Shown: one piece after another, positions 33,577 through 44,419 of the stretch | Layout: each line of letters begins with the position of its first letter | Numbering within the stretch: the first letter of the stretch is position 1 | Assembly (NCBI GenBank): GCA_029817715.1 | Contig: JARUPY010000602.1 | Location: 699,501-763,500, forward strand | From: Melastoma dodecandrum | Lineage: Eukaryota > Streptophyta > Magnoliopsida > Myrtales > Melastomataceae | Direction: 5' to 3' | DNA: 64,000 nucleotides | Notes under the pieces: generated by a model | The model's input: the letters and a program-made list of their open reading frames with translations, nothing else | Database searches by the model: none | What the model was told of the DNA's origin: nothing | Made by a program: the position numbers and the translations under genes

Positions 33577-34384
33577 TCAACCTCGGAGAAAAGGACATAC
33601 CTTTGCCGGTGCCTCTGCCACACGATACGCATCCACAGTCATGCCCACCAGCCACAATCCCGGAAACACGGACTGCAAAACATCACAACATAAACCCAGT
33701 TGATCATCAACAAATATTCATCCAAAGCCAGAATATGCCGAAATCCGATCGCAAAGCTCCATTAAAGGGGTCGATAATTACATCAAGCTGCTTCTGCTCC
33801 GTCTTGTTCCGCTTCTTGGGTCTCCTCGAGGGCCTACACCCGGTCATGATGAAAACATCCTCCTCAATCTCCTCCTTCGTGAGGGCAATCCACAGCCTCC
33901 TCCTCTTCTTCCCTTCCTCCTTCTCCTCCTTCTTATGCTCCCCTCCATCCCCATTCCTCCTCGACCGATTCCCCGCCCCACCCTCCTGTTCCCCGTTCCT
34001 AGCCCCCACCGCTGCAACAGCCGTCGGCACAACCCCCCTCCGCGGCCTCAGGTTCCAGGGCTTCCGCCCGTCCTCCCCTTCCACCGTCCCATCGCCATCC
34101 AAATCCTCCTTCTTCGGATTGGGGTCCCCTTCCACGCGTCCGACCCCGTTGCTCCTATTCGGCGAAGCGGGAGCACGAGGGGGGTGGGGATCGCGTCGGA
34201 CGCGGCCGGAGCCATTGGATGATGGCCACTTGAGGAAGGAAGGGAGGGAGAAGTTGTGAAGGGGTTGCTGATGCTGGTGCTGGTGCTGGTGTTGCTGATG
34301 CTGATGCTGTCGCTGCTGTTGCGGCGGTTGTTGTTGTGGTTGGTGATGGTGGTGGTGGGCGGGTTTCACTGGGGCAGTCGACAT
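33577..34384 (-). CDS. DUF1639 family protein with His/Gln-rich N-terminus
   Basis: Exon 1 (33782-34384, 201 codons) begins MSTAPVKPAHHHHH and carries a long His/Gln tract encoded by a CAN-type microsatellite. Conserved DUF1639 blocks follow: LPSFLKWPSSNGSGRVRR, GRKPWNLRPRR, and at the exon end RLWIALTKEEIEEDVFIMTG then RPSRRPKKRNK. A GT-AG intron leads to exon 2 (SVFPGLWLVGMTVDAYRVAE), completing the domain. The 3' end is uncertain: reading on from 33601 gives a stop at 33577-33579 (232 residues), while a donor at 33600 (AAAG|GTATGT) would splice to another exon I could not find. The function of the plant-specific family is unknown; it is rich in basic residues and probably nuclear (inference). 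Confidence 0.87.
34270..34350. repeat. Imperfect CTG/TTG trinucleotide repeat in coding sequence
   Basis: GCTGATGCTG-type repeats encode the Gln/His tract of the DUF1639 protein on the minus strand. A (GA)n run follows at about 34417-34441 in its 5' leader. Confidence 0.8.
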
Positions 34385-35638
34385 GGGTTAACACAAAGCT
34401 CGAGTCTTTGTGTGGAGAGAGAGAGAGAGAGAGAGAGAGAGGGATGAGAAAAGAGGCCAACAGAGAGAGGTACGAGGAGGAAAGAATGCGAGAGGCGTTC
34501 CTTCCCTTCCCTTCCCTTTGCGGGAAGTAAAGGTTCTGACGTCACGTGTCGCGTGAACATAACATCACACAAAATCGAGTTTACTTTATTATTATTATTA
34601 TTATTGCAATCGAATCCGAAAAGAAAATACAATTATTCTTGACGAACTTGATCCTCTGGTTATCACCGAATAAAAAATAAGGTTAATATATTTGGTTTCC
34701 CCCTCGTTGATGAAATATTTGTGTTTGTACAGTTTTAAAAATAAACATTCATTTATAAATTTTGGGAAGAAATATCCTGAAATTAGTCTTGCATGATGGC
34801 CCTCCCCTCCACTTCGAAGCCGTGTATGAACCCGTTAATTAATTGAGGTCGTAGTAATCGGTGTGGACAATGCTATTTCCGACGACGAGTCCTTGCTAAT
34901 GTCAGTTTCATTTGGTTGGATAATTACAATTAAATTTCTTTCTTTGTCCCAGGATCTCAACCTTGAGCAGGACCAGCTTAAACTATAATAGGGTGAACAA
35001 GTCAAAGAAGCATTAACATTGACTCGAGAAAATAGCTATTCGAGTTTTCTTTTTTTAACTTCTTACGTTTGATTTTTCCTGATTTAGAATAATTTTTTTT
35101 TTTTTGGATATAAAGACGAATTGATGTCTGTTTTAGTCATTGATCATGGATACAATTTTCATGACATGTTCTCGATCCCAACAATGTTTGTTGTTGAACA
35201 TTCATTCCCCCTTGCTGTCTGTTTTAGATATAAAGGCAGCAAGGTTGTGTTACTTGTACATGCTTACTGATTTTTTATTGTTCAATCCTTGTTGCAATCT
35301 ATCGTGGTGTCGCGAGCGGGTGCCATCGATCTTGCTGCGCCGTTAGTAGCCTCACTTCCACCCTTGTTGTCGCATGTAGTCCCGGCTATCCTCAATGCTG
35401 CGCCTACCCCTGGCTTCCCTTCGAAAACTGCCAATGCATGTCTCAACAACAACCTCTCTAGCTTTGCCTTGCCGAACGGAACGTTGGTGCCAAATCCCGA
35501 GCCGCAGACTTGACTCGAAGCAAATCATGACAGGGCGAACCTTCTTGCCACGATGACACCGGAGATGATGCTGGAGGTATATATGTTGTTTACACATAAA
35601 AACTTGGTCCTATAAAAATGACTCACGTATGTAAAAAT

Positions 35639-36214
35639 TGATCATTGGTAACTGACGCAAGGATAAAAGTCACGAGTTAACACACCGCTTGATTCTAGGA
35701 GATGTGAAGGGACGCGCCGTTTGGGATAAAAAGAATACCAGTGGAACCATGTCGAGGTTAAGATGAAGTAATCATAATGATGGTTGATTCGATGGTCTTA
35801 GACATCGAATTGAGAAGGAACAAAACTATTCGGACAACGCGGTGCAGTTAAGCTCGAAGGCCTTAGGAGTCAAGTCGAGAAGAGACATCGTCGCTAAAGT
35901 GTAACAGAGCTCGAAGACCTTGGAGATCAAATCGAGAAAGAGCAATGCTACCAGGACAGAACAATAGGGTCAAGATAAAGGATTCTATTGAGACATGATC
36001 ACTAACAAATAACTACTGTCTCCCAGTTATTCAGGCGATTTTCTTGCATTATCCACGATCATTTGTAGTCCTTCCCATGAAATCTCGCCAATTACTCTTA
36101 TCTTATTATAAATAGGTTTCATTGTAAGATACGGACAATAAATCTCACAGTTAGGTTTTGTTTTACCATTTTCTTTCTTCCACTGCACTTCCTTCTGTGA
36201 ATTGTTGATGATCA
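35639..36214 (+). mobile_element. Possible solo LTR
   Basis: A 576-bp segment with short inverted ends (TGATCAT ... ATGATCA). Inside it, three diverged repeats of an AGCTCGAAG-CCTTGGAG-TCAA-TCGAGAA unit lie at 35790-35950, and an LTR-like promoter and end follow: TTATTATAAATAGG at about 36105, AATAAA at 36138, then a T/C-rich tail. No target duplication is seen, so borders and identity are tentative. Confidence 0.4.
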
Positions 36215-39020
36215 AACAACGATGGATGTGAATAGCTTATGCTGTATAAGGTATATTTTAAACTTGAGACCTCCTTAAACGAATCTAAGCTCCAAACACT
36301 TGGACCAATCCCAATAACATAAGTAACAAAATCGGTGTTTCAAACATCGATTTAGATATATTAGTCAAAAAATTTTGAAACTAAAAACTATATTTCGTAA
36401 AATAGCTTACGGACCAATTTTGATTTTTAAAGAATATATCTCGATGTTACTTTTCTCACACGAACGCTTGCAAACAAAAGCAAGCCCGATCAGGAGTGGT
36501 GTCGAGAACATCTCGAGCATGAGTTCTGTTCCTATGAGAAGAAGGTTCCATGCCATAGACTATTATAGTTCTTAAGTTAAGTATCGGTTGTCCTTTTAGT
36601 TGACCGAATCATATTATCTGATGTCGGCAAAACATCATTGTATTTCTTTGACTAAGTGATTGGATCTATGGTTCTGTTGTTCCCGGCTTGAAGTTGGTGT
36701 TAACAAAATCAAGAGAAAAGCTTTTTGAAAAATATGGGGGCATTAGCGGACAACAAAAATGGGGTTTGGATTATCGATTGGGCTGCTCATGCTAGTTCAA
36801 AGGCCTGCCTGTTGGGGTGAAGTCAGTGCTTTAATGCTGACTGAATGGATAGAAGCTGTGATGAAGTGGAATGTCCTGATACTCGATGGGCCCTTTAGCA
36901 TAGCCGAAGTCCATTCATAATGTTTCTTCCGGTCCAAAACTTTGCAGCATCATCTTGAGCAAGTGATTTGTATGTTTTCACTTGCCCGATCATTTCCCCA
37001 TGAATTGAATTTTTCTCTCTACTTATGGTTTGATGCAAGGACGACGCCTACTCAAGTTGCAAGCCATGCCCAGAATCTGGCAATCCAATGTTTCGAGGAG
37101 AAAGCGGCGTTCAAGATTGTTCGATATCGTGGCAAATGATGAAGTTAGTATCATCAGAAACAACTCTTTTTTGCTTTACTTACAACGAGACTTCTTTCCC
37201 TGTTCCTTCTCGCTGTCGTTTTGCTGTCTAACTTTGTCAGCAGTCGGGGGACACCTCCATGGTATCCCTGGAGTTCTTCTCAGTCGACGTGCAACAGCCC
37301 GTCATGAGTTCACTACTCTTACGACATCTGTGTTGAAAAGGGGTTGTTCCAATGTATCGACCTGACCGGAAAGTAGTCGTTCTGGCTGCTGACTATGCAA
37401 ACCCTTGTCGTATCCAAGCCGGGATCACACAGATGACTTCTAAAACTTCCCTCATTCCATAGCAAACGAAATTTGGGTAAAGAGATAATTAGTGACGCCA
37501 TTAGACGATCTGTATGAGATGCCAAAGCGTAGGTTTTTAGAGGGGGTTTTGGGATAAGATGCTCTGGCCTAGGGGGGGGGCTCTTTTCCTTGCAAACAAT
37601 GATTGATGTCCCTAGCTTATGGCAAACAAAAAGTGTAATTACACAACGTGGGTCTGTTTCTAGCGATCGCCCCTCCCATTTTTCTCACCATCCCACTTGA
37701 ACAGAAGAAAGGGAGGGAGTGGGTCCAATAATAGGGACGGTAACATATGTTGCAATGGCACGCGACACGTCGCCTTTGATCTAATGAATGCTATTACTTC
37801 ATCTAAATATTATCATAAGAAAAGGTGCAGTTACGGGTAAATTCATTTCACCCCGACCCACCTCTCCAATTTACAAAAAGTCGAAATAAAAGGGTGTCGT
37901 CCGGACATTGTAAAGCCAAGAAAAAAAGAACACATGATTTGCATGGAAAAGAAAAGATGCGTGTTACTTTGAAGTTCAGGACAAAGATTGCTAGCGCTAA
38001 CGAGTACTAGCAGCAGCAGCAAAAAAAAAAAAAAAAAAAAACCTCAGGACTGACTCCGAGATGACGTCATCTCGATATCTGTCCGACTCTCTCTCGTTCG
38101 GGGAGAGAAGGGGGATGATTCGAGGAGGAGGAGGAGGAGGACACACAATAATTGTGCGTCAGCAAGTTCTGCACCAGCGAATTGACGTCCGCCCCGACAA
38201 TCACATCGCACCTAACATTATTAGCATTAGTTGCCGTTTTGGCATCGTTCTCAGTTTTCGGATCACAAATCGATGCTGCAAAAGGACTTAATGGAAGACA
38301 AAACAGAACTGTCTATCGTGTAATAATTAAGGATTTCTCAATTATTACATTCAACGTAGGCTTCATCTCGAGATTTCATTGTTCAAATAGTCATGAGTCC
38401 GTCTATGGGTAGAATGAGTTTTACTTATTACTATCACATCGGGGGAATAAAAGAGGGGGTGCCGCTGCATGCGTTTAGAAGAAAGGGATTAAAGAGGACA
38501 GAAGGTTAAACAACGTGTGCATGATTGAGCTTTTGTCCCGTTTAAGGAACGTGGACCGGAACGAGTGAAAGAGAATATCCATCATCACGTAACTCGGACG
38601 TTGAACACGTGAAGGCAAGTGGTCGCTCTCCTCGACATTCATGAGACCCAAACTTAGGTTTTTAGCTTACCACCTCGTCAAAATAATTTTTTTAGATGAA
38701 AAAAGTTGGACAAGGGTCGAAAAAAGAAATGGACGAAATAAATAAAATCGGGACGAATGCTGGGGATGTGATGGTGCCCTCCCTCTAGTGGCATCCTAAT
38801 TTCATCATTAAAGATGAGGATAACAGTCGAGGTGGGTGATGCCAAAAATCATATCGCATTTTTAAACAGTGTTGTTGTAATGAATAATAATAGTACGGTG
38901 ACAAATGATGAAAGAGATGGGGGGTGGGGGGGAGGGGGAGGAATGGTCCCATCCCTTCTTTTAATTTTCCCAACTCCTAGACTCAACCTTTGTACCCACA
39001 ACATGTCCTGACTTTGGTGG

Positions 39021-39026
39021 TATAAG
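39021..39026 (+). promoter_or_regulatory. TATA box of the DREB-like gene
   Basis: TATAAG about 150 bp before the start codon of the intronless DREB-like gene. Confidence 0.45.
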
Positions 39027-39175
39027 ACCAACAAGTAGCAACACCGCCACCACCACCACCACAAGAAGCCCTCACTTCTCTCATCCCCTTCTCCACATTG
39101 CCTACATTGTTTTTTCTCTTGTTTGCGATGGGGTAGTAATATATCCTGGGAAACTAGTTGTTTGGTTTTCATGCG

Positions 39176-39766
39176 ATGGAAGCCCCACCCGGGTGCGACG
39201 GGGAGAGCGATGCTCGAAAAACTTACGAGGCCACGGACCGGAAGGCTCGGCCTGATGACGATGGAGGAAAGAGTTACAGGGGAGTGAGGCGACGCCAGTG
39301 GGGAAGATGGGTGTCGGAGATCCGCGAACCGAGGAAGAAGTCGAGGATATGGCTCGGGACCTACGAGACGGCGGAAATGGCCGCCAGGGCACACGACGCG
39401 GCTGCCCTAGCCATCAAGGGGAGGTCCGCCCACCTAAACTTCCCCGAACTGGCGGACTTCCTTCCCAGGCCATCGAGCAACTCCCCAAAGGATGTGCAGA
39501 AGGCGGCTGCCCTGGCGGCGTCCATCGAGCACCCGGCGAAGGACGACGCAGCCCTCGAGTCGTGCTCCGGGGAGGCCCAGGGGTTGTCGTCGAATTCCGC
39601 AGGGGACGAGGACGACACTTTCCTCGACCTTCCGGATATCCTGTCGGCCGCGTCCTGCTGCCTGTCTTTGACCTGGCAGATTCCTCTGGAGGTAGGGGAG
39701 GAGGCGGGAGGAGGATTCAGGCATAGTGACGACGACCCCTTCTCGTGGCCACTGTTGGCATCCTAG
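39176..39766 (+). CDS. AP2/ERF transcription factor, DREB A-4 (TINY-like) type
   Basis: Intronless, 196 residues. One AP2 domain at about 34-91 ([20 protein letters not shown], then [20 protein letters not shown] and [18 protein letters not shown]). Val46 and Glu51 at the class positions mark a DREB, which binds DRE/CRT sites in stress-response promoters. The segment after the domain ([12 protein letters not shown]) is the signature of the A-4/TINY group. The acidic tail contains FLDLPDIL and ends SWPLLAS, likely activation sequence. I chose the ATG at 39176; another ATG 5 bases upstream is out of frame and could act as a weak overlapping upstream start. Confidence 0.92.
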   Translation: MEAPPGCDGESDARKTYEATDRKARPDDDGGKSYRGVRRRQWGRWVSEIREPRKKSRIWLGTYETAEMAARAHDAAALAIKGRSAHLNFPELADFLPRPSSNSPKDVQKAAALAASIEHPAKDDAALESCSGEAQGLSSNSAGDEDDTFLDLPDILSAASCCLSLTWQIPLEVGEEAGGGFRHSDDDPFSWPLLAS

Positions 39767-41227
39767 GAAATAATCAAATCACCTCTTGAACAAAACAATC
39801 AAACAAATAAAACATCCCTCAATAATCAAGGGAATAAAATTGGGTTCTGGGGGAGTGAAAATGTGCATATTCCATGTTTGTCTTTGTTTCTCTAAATTCT
39901 CTATTGTTTTAAATTCGTGCTTTGTAAACAGGAACCGAATGGACATGTTCATAAAGTTGTGGAGCACTATAAGTCGTGTGTGCTTTTTGGGTTTTGTTTA
40001 ATCTTTTACATCAACACCATCAGACCAATGTCAAAATTACCCATTTCTAAATTGTAATTAAACAAACAAACAAGTGTCAATTTGAATCCCACATCTCATC
40101 TTAACATGAATCTCCAAAAGGCAGCACATCAGTTAAAAGCCTAAACCCAGCAAGCAAATGGAGCTATCTAATCTAAATTAACATTATCCTTGTCTTGCAC
40201 TTGCCATGCCATCCACCAATTATTGTCCGGCATTTCTATTAATTTATTGGTTTCTAGGGGGAGGGCATTAGGACAAAGACAAGAATGAATTCTGGATATC
40301 CCTCAAATCTTTGGAGTCTCCTTTTCCCCTTGGATTTATATATTTATAGATAAAAAAAACCAAGATTTATGTTAATCCGAGCAGTCATTTTTCATGGGAG
40401 ACAAAAGTGCAGCAGCAGGTACGATTTATTCTTGAGGTCGCGTCGTTGGTCCTTCGTGCGTACCGTTATTTAAGTAAAATCACTATATAATTAATAATAA
40501 TAGTAAATAATATTTAGGGAAAGGAAACAAAAATAGAAATGAACGTGACATGAATGAGGAGGGACCGTTTCTTGAGAGGCCAGAGGAGTTGGGTTAACAT
40601 TATCTCTTTGGACACAGCGTTCTTTCGTTGTCTTTCCTTTGTTTTTGCTTTTCTGAGGTGGAAAAATTGCATTGGCTAGTTTGGAGAGCGATTTTTGTCG
40701 GTTATTTATTTCCCCTTATCACACTTGTACGGGAGTGGGGGTTGGCGTTACCCGGTTTGGGTTTGAGTTGAGTTTTTTTTTTTTGAGTGGAGTTGAGTTC
40801 GTCTTACAACTCTTGTTTAACTCGTGTTGTTTCCGAGGTAAAGAAAAGACAAACAATTGTCCCACCTCAAAATTCAGATCCGTACCTTTTGTTTTTGTTA
40901 TATAGCTATGGCCCAATTAATGGGCTGATTTCATAGGCCCATTAAATTAAGCCCAATAGAAAGATAAGGGGATAAAAAAAAAAGGAACTCCATCCATCCT
41001 CTTGAGGCCGCCGTTATCTGACGCTTGCTAACTGTGACTGTTTACTTGTGACGTCATTAGGGGAGATGAAATATTATAATCTCATAAGGAGCCCGTATTA
41101 TGTCCCATCGCCACGTGTCATTTTTCGCGCACGTTGCCCCGATTTATTTCCGTCTCCCTCTCTCCTATTTCAAATCATCTCGCTCTTCCTTCCTCTCTCT
41201 CGAAACCCTACCACCGCCACGAGTACG
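39767..41227. other. Spacer and promoter of the SMPD4-like gene
   Basis: No gene in the first kilobase. GGCCCA motifs at 40910-40915 and 40936-40941 lie about 300 bp upstream of the SMPD4-like start and are typical of housekeeping promoters. Confidence 0.5.
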
Positions 41228-44200
41228 ATGCACAACCGCCTCGGCCATATCTCCCTCCAAACCGCCGATGAGTACGACCGCCTCTTCTCCGCCATCCACT
41301 GCTCATCCTCCCCCGAACAAATCGCCTCCGCCTGCTCCCTCATCTCCTCCCTCATCCTCCGTCCCAACTCCTGCCCCGATCACTCCTCCCGCCTCTTCTT
41401 CTCCCTCGCCTTCCCTACTCTCATCCAGCGCCTCTTCTCCTTCCACGTCCCCTCCCCTCCCCCTCAGCAATCCTCTGCGAAATCGAATGACTAGCTAGAC
41501 GCTGTGATCGAGTCGAACGATGCTAAGCTCGCTTCCCTTGTCTTCCGGCTGTTGTCCCCTGACGGGGTCATCATTAACTCCATCTCCATCGTAGACCGTC
41601 AATCACTTGTGAAGTTCGTGTTCCCTGCCGAGCGGCTGCCAGAGTGGACGCAGCTGCTCATCTCTGGGGAGTGCGACCCCGAGGTCGTGCAGGCATTGTG
41701 CCCTTTCTTCAGAGGTAGCATACTGAAGGAGGTACACTATGATTGCGATTACTCGGTTAAGGGAACAGGGAATTATAAATATCAAGTTCAAGTCAATGTC
41801 TTCGACTACTACATATTTTGGTTTGCATATTACCCCATGTGCAAGTCGAATCATGAGAACTCCGAAGGGGTTATCACGACGAGGAAGAGCAGGAAGTTTA
41901 GGTTGGAAGATTGGACGAGCTCGATCCCTAGTTTTACCACGATTAGCAGTTCCGCGGGCACTGTCAGATGGAGCGAGCAGAAGATGGAGTGTGATTTATA
42001 CATGCGGCTTTTGTATGCTTATTTAAGGAGTTACGTTCCGGTTTATGATGTCGATTTGGAAGTCTTCCGGCCTTACAGGTGTTCTTTGTTGCACTATGAC
42101 AAGGAGCACGATGAGTTTATCATGAAGCGGGCCGAGTTTCTGGTGAATTTGTTCGTGAATTACTGGTTGGTTGATAATGACTTCTCACCCATATCGAGAA
42201 GTGTTACTAGCTCTTTGGGCATGAAGAAATTCATAACCTCTTTGAAGGACAAGCTGCCAGCCGGGGGTTTGGGTGAGATGGTGAAGTTGTTGGTGAAGTA
42301 CTTGAATTTGAGTGTCTGGAACCGTCTAGAAGCATATGAGAGCATGGATTCGGCAAAAATGCTTAGGAGTGTCGGTGTGTCTGTGTTATGGAATACATAT
42401 ATACAAAGGCCATTGTATAGATACTTGTTGCGGACTTTGTTGTTTTGTCCAGTTGGGGTGTCTCTGAGGAATGTGTCAGAAGTTGTTGCAGTTTGGGCTT
42501 GCTATTTGGAGCCTTGGTCTGTTGGTCCTGAGGATTTTGCCGAGCTTGATGCCATTATTGATGGTGAGAAGAAGGGAAGGGAGGGAATGAGGCAGAAAAA
42601 GTGTGGGTATTCGTCTGGGTGGCAAGAGTATGTTTTGTCAAATTACCTCTACTACAGCTCGTTGGTAATGCACTTCATCGGATTTGCACTTAAGTTTCTG
42701 CACATGGATGCAGAGCTGATTGTTCAAATGGTTTTGAAGGTACATGTTCTTTCATTCTACATTTCTCTTTTGGTATCTTCTGTATGCTATTGCACTTGTA
42801 ACATATTCTGAGAAGATGCTATGCTTTCCCTGTGAGGAAATATTTAGAATAAGGGAGCAGAATCCGTCCTTATTACTTACTATTACTAAGTAATACTTAG
42901 TTGACGAAGCACAAAGTATGTAGAGGGAGGCCATTGATGCCATTCCTTAATGCAGGTGTTGTTCATATTGACATCTTCGCCAGAGCTGCTTGATCTCGTC
43001 AAGAAGGTTGATGCTTTATATCATCAAAAAGAAATAGGATTTAAGAAGTTCAACCTTCCTGCTTTGAATAGATATATTCCTTCTATTCGTGGACAGCTGC
43101 AGGTAAGGGATCACCTTAGAATTTGTGTGATCAACTTCTTTTACTAATTTGAGTTTGAAAATCACCTCTTTTTAGCCGGGTAGTAGACGATTTATTAGAT
43201 TGAGATTGACTGACTATTTAATATATATATCTTCTAGCGTGTGGGTTGCCATCTTTGGAAATAAACAAATGCATATTTATGTTTTATCTGTGACTGCTTG
43301 AATTCAGTGAGTTGATCGAAATGGCAAGAGGAAATCCTAGTTGGCTCTGCGTTGTCTAATTTTTGCAGACTTCGCATCTTAAATCAGACTTGTAACTGCT
43401 CAAGAATTATGCCATATGTGGGTGCTTGTGGAAATTGTTCATATCTTATCTCTCTTCTACCTACAGCCAACACCTTAGAGAAAAACATGAATTCAGTTCT
43501 CCCTACGTGATTACACGCTGTGGATGTTGTAGAGGCACCAGTATCTGCTCATTCATTTACCGGGATGTTATCGTCACTCATATAGTTAGTTCCTGAAATC
43601 ATTTTTCAATGGAACTATTTTTATTGAATTTTGATTCTGAATTTGGTATTTTGACTTTTTGTTGTGTTATTTTAATAATTGTCTGCTTATTTCTTGTCCA
43701 TTTGTGCTGATCATGTTAGGACTGGGAGGATGGGTTGGGCGAGACTGATTCTGATGGGTAGTTTTTGCTCGAAAAATTGAACAAAGATTTGCGCCTCTTC
43801 AGCAATGGCTGTGATGGTGGACCTCATCTCTTTCAGGTCTGCCTAGTATAGTTGTTTTCACATTTAGCTTACTTTGTTCACAATCACAAACTGTCTCAGA
43901 CTCTTATGTAATGATCTGTCTGTGCAGTCGTTATTGATTCGTGCTGAAGCTGAGTTGGGGGCCATTCCCGTGAATGCTCTGGCTAACCTTCATCTCGTGG
44001 ATGTGCTAAGGGATCAAGTTGACCGATTATTTGGTGGAGAAATTTCGAAGGGCCCATCTGCTTTAGCGGGAGTGCAGGAGCCCTGCCAGTTGAGGGATGG
44101 AATATTTAAACCCAGAAGAGTCGGCCATAATGCTTTACACGGAGTGAAATTCGAGGGAGATTGGATGAGGCGTCCTGTCTCGGAAGATGAAGTAGCCTGG

Positions 44201-44419
44201 CTTGTGAAATTACTAGTCCAGTTGTCGAGTTGGTTTAACAAAACGGCCGGGTCTAATTGGCCAGGTCTAATCCTATCGACAGCCTCCTCCACTTCCCTCC
44301 CTCCCTCCTTTACTCTCACTCGATTCCCCGCTTCTTCATTCATCATGGACGTTTCTCCCTGTCCAGGACTTGCAGGAATTCAATTTCCGTGGTCCGGGTC
44401 AACGGTGGGCAGGACATGA
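41228..44419 (+). pseudogene. SMPD4-like (neutral sphingomyelinase 3-type) gene with two in-frame stops
   Basis: Recognisable exons: 41228-42739, 42956-43102, 43720-43836 and 43928 to about 44265. The product resembles the plant homologue of sphingomyelin phosphodiesterase 4, a large endoplasmic-reticulum/nuclear-envelope protein. Matching blocks are VDRQSLVKFVFPAERLPEW, VFDYYIFWFAYYPMC, LYMRLLYAYLRSYVPVYD, NTYIQRPLYRYLLRTLLFCP, WQEYVLSNYLYYSSLVMHF, GIFKPRRVGHNALHGVKF and RRPVSEDEVAWLVKLL. Two TAG codons interrupt the frame: 41492-41494, where the family has Trp, and 43759-43761 in exon 3. The C-terminal membrane region beyond about 44265 is not recognisable. Everything else, including splice sites, is intact, so inactivation is recent, or the stops are sequence errors or a variant allele. 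Confidence 0.82.

Larger units (their letters stand above)
34442..39175. other. Intergenic, no gene recognised
   Basis: AT-rich spacer. It includes the LTR-like segment at 35639-36214, an A run at about 38022-38040, GGA/GGAGG repeats at about 38120-38140 and the promoter of the DREB-like gene. Frames at 36942-37365 and 35289-35513 look like chance. Confidence 0.4.

Noticed and set aside
33447..34259. 270-codon plus-strand frame
   Set aside because: Antisense of the DUF1639 gene; its Pro/Ser-rich product merely mirrors the basic coding strand.
39298..39726. Long overlapping frames in the DREB-like gene (also 39361-39724 minus)
   Set aside because: Shadow frames of GC-rich AP2 coding sequence with no family similarity.
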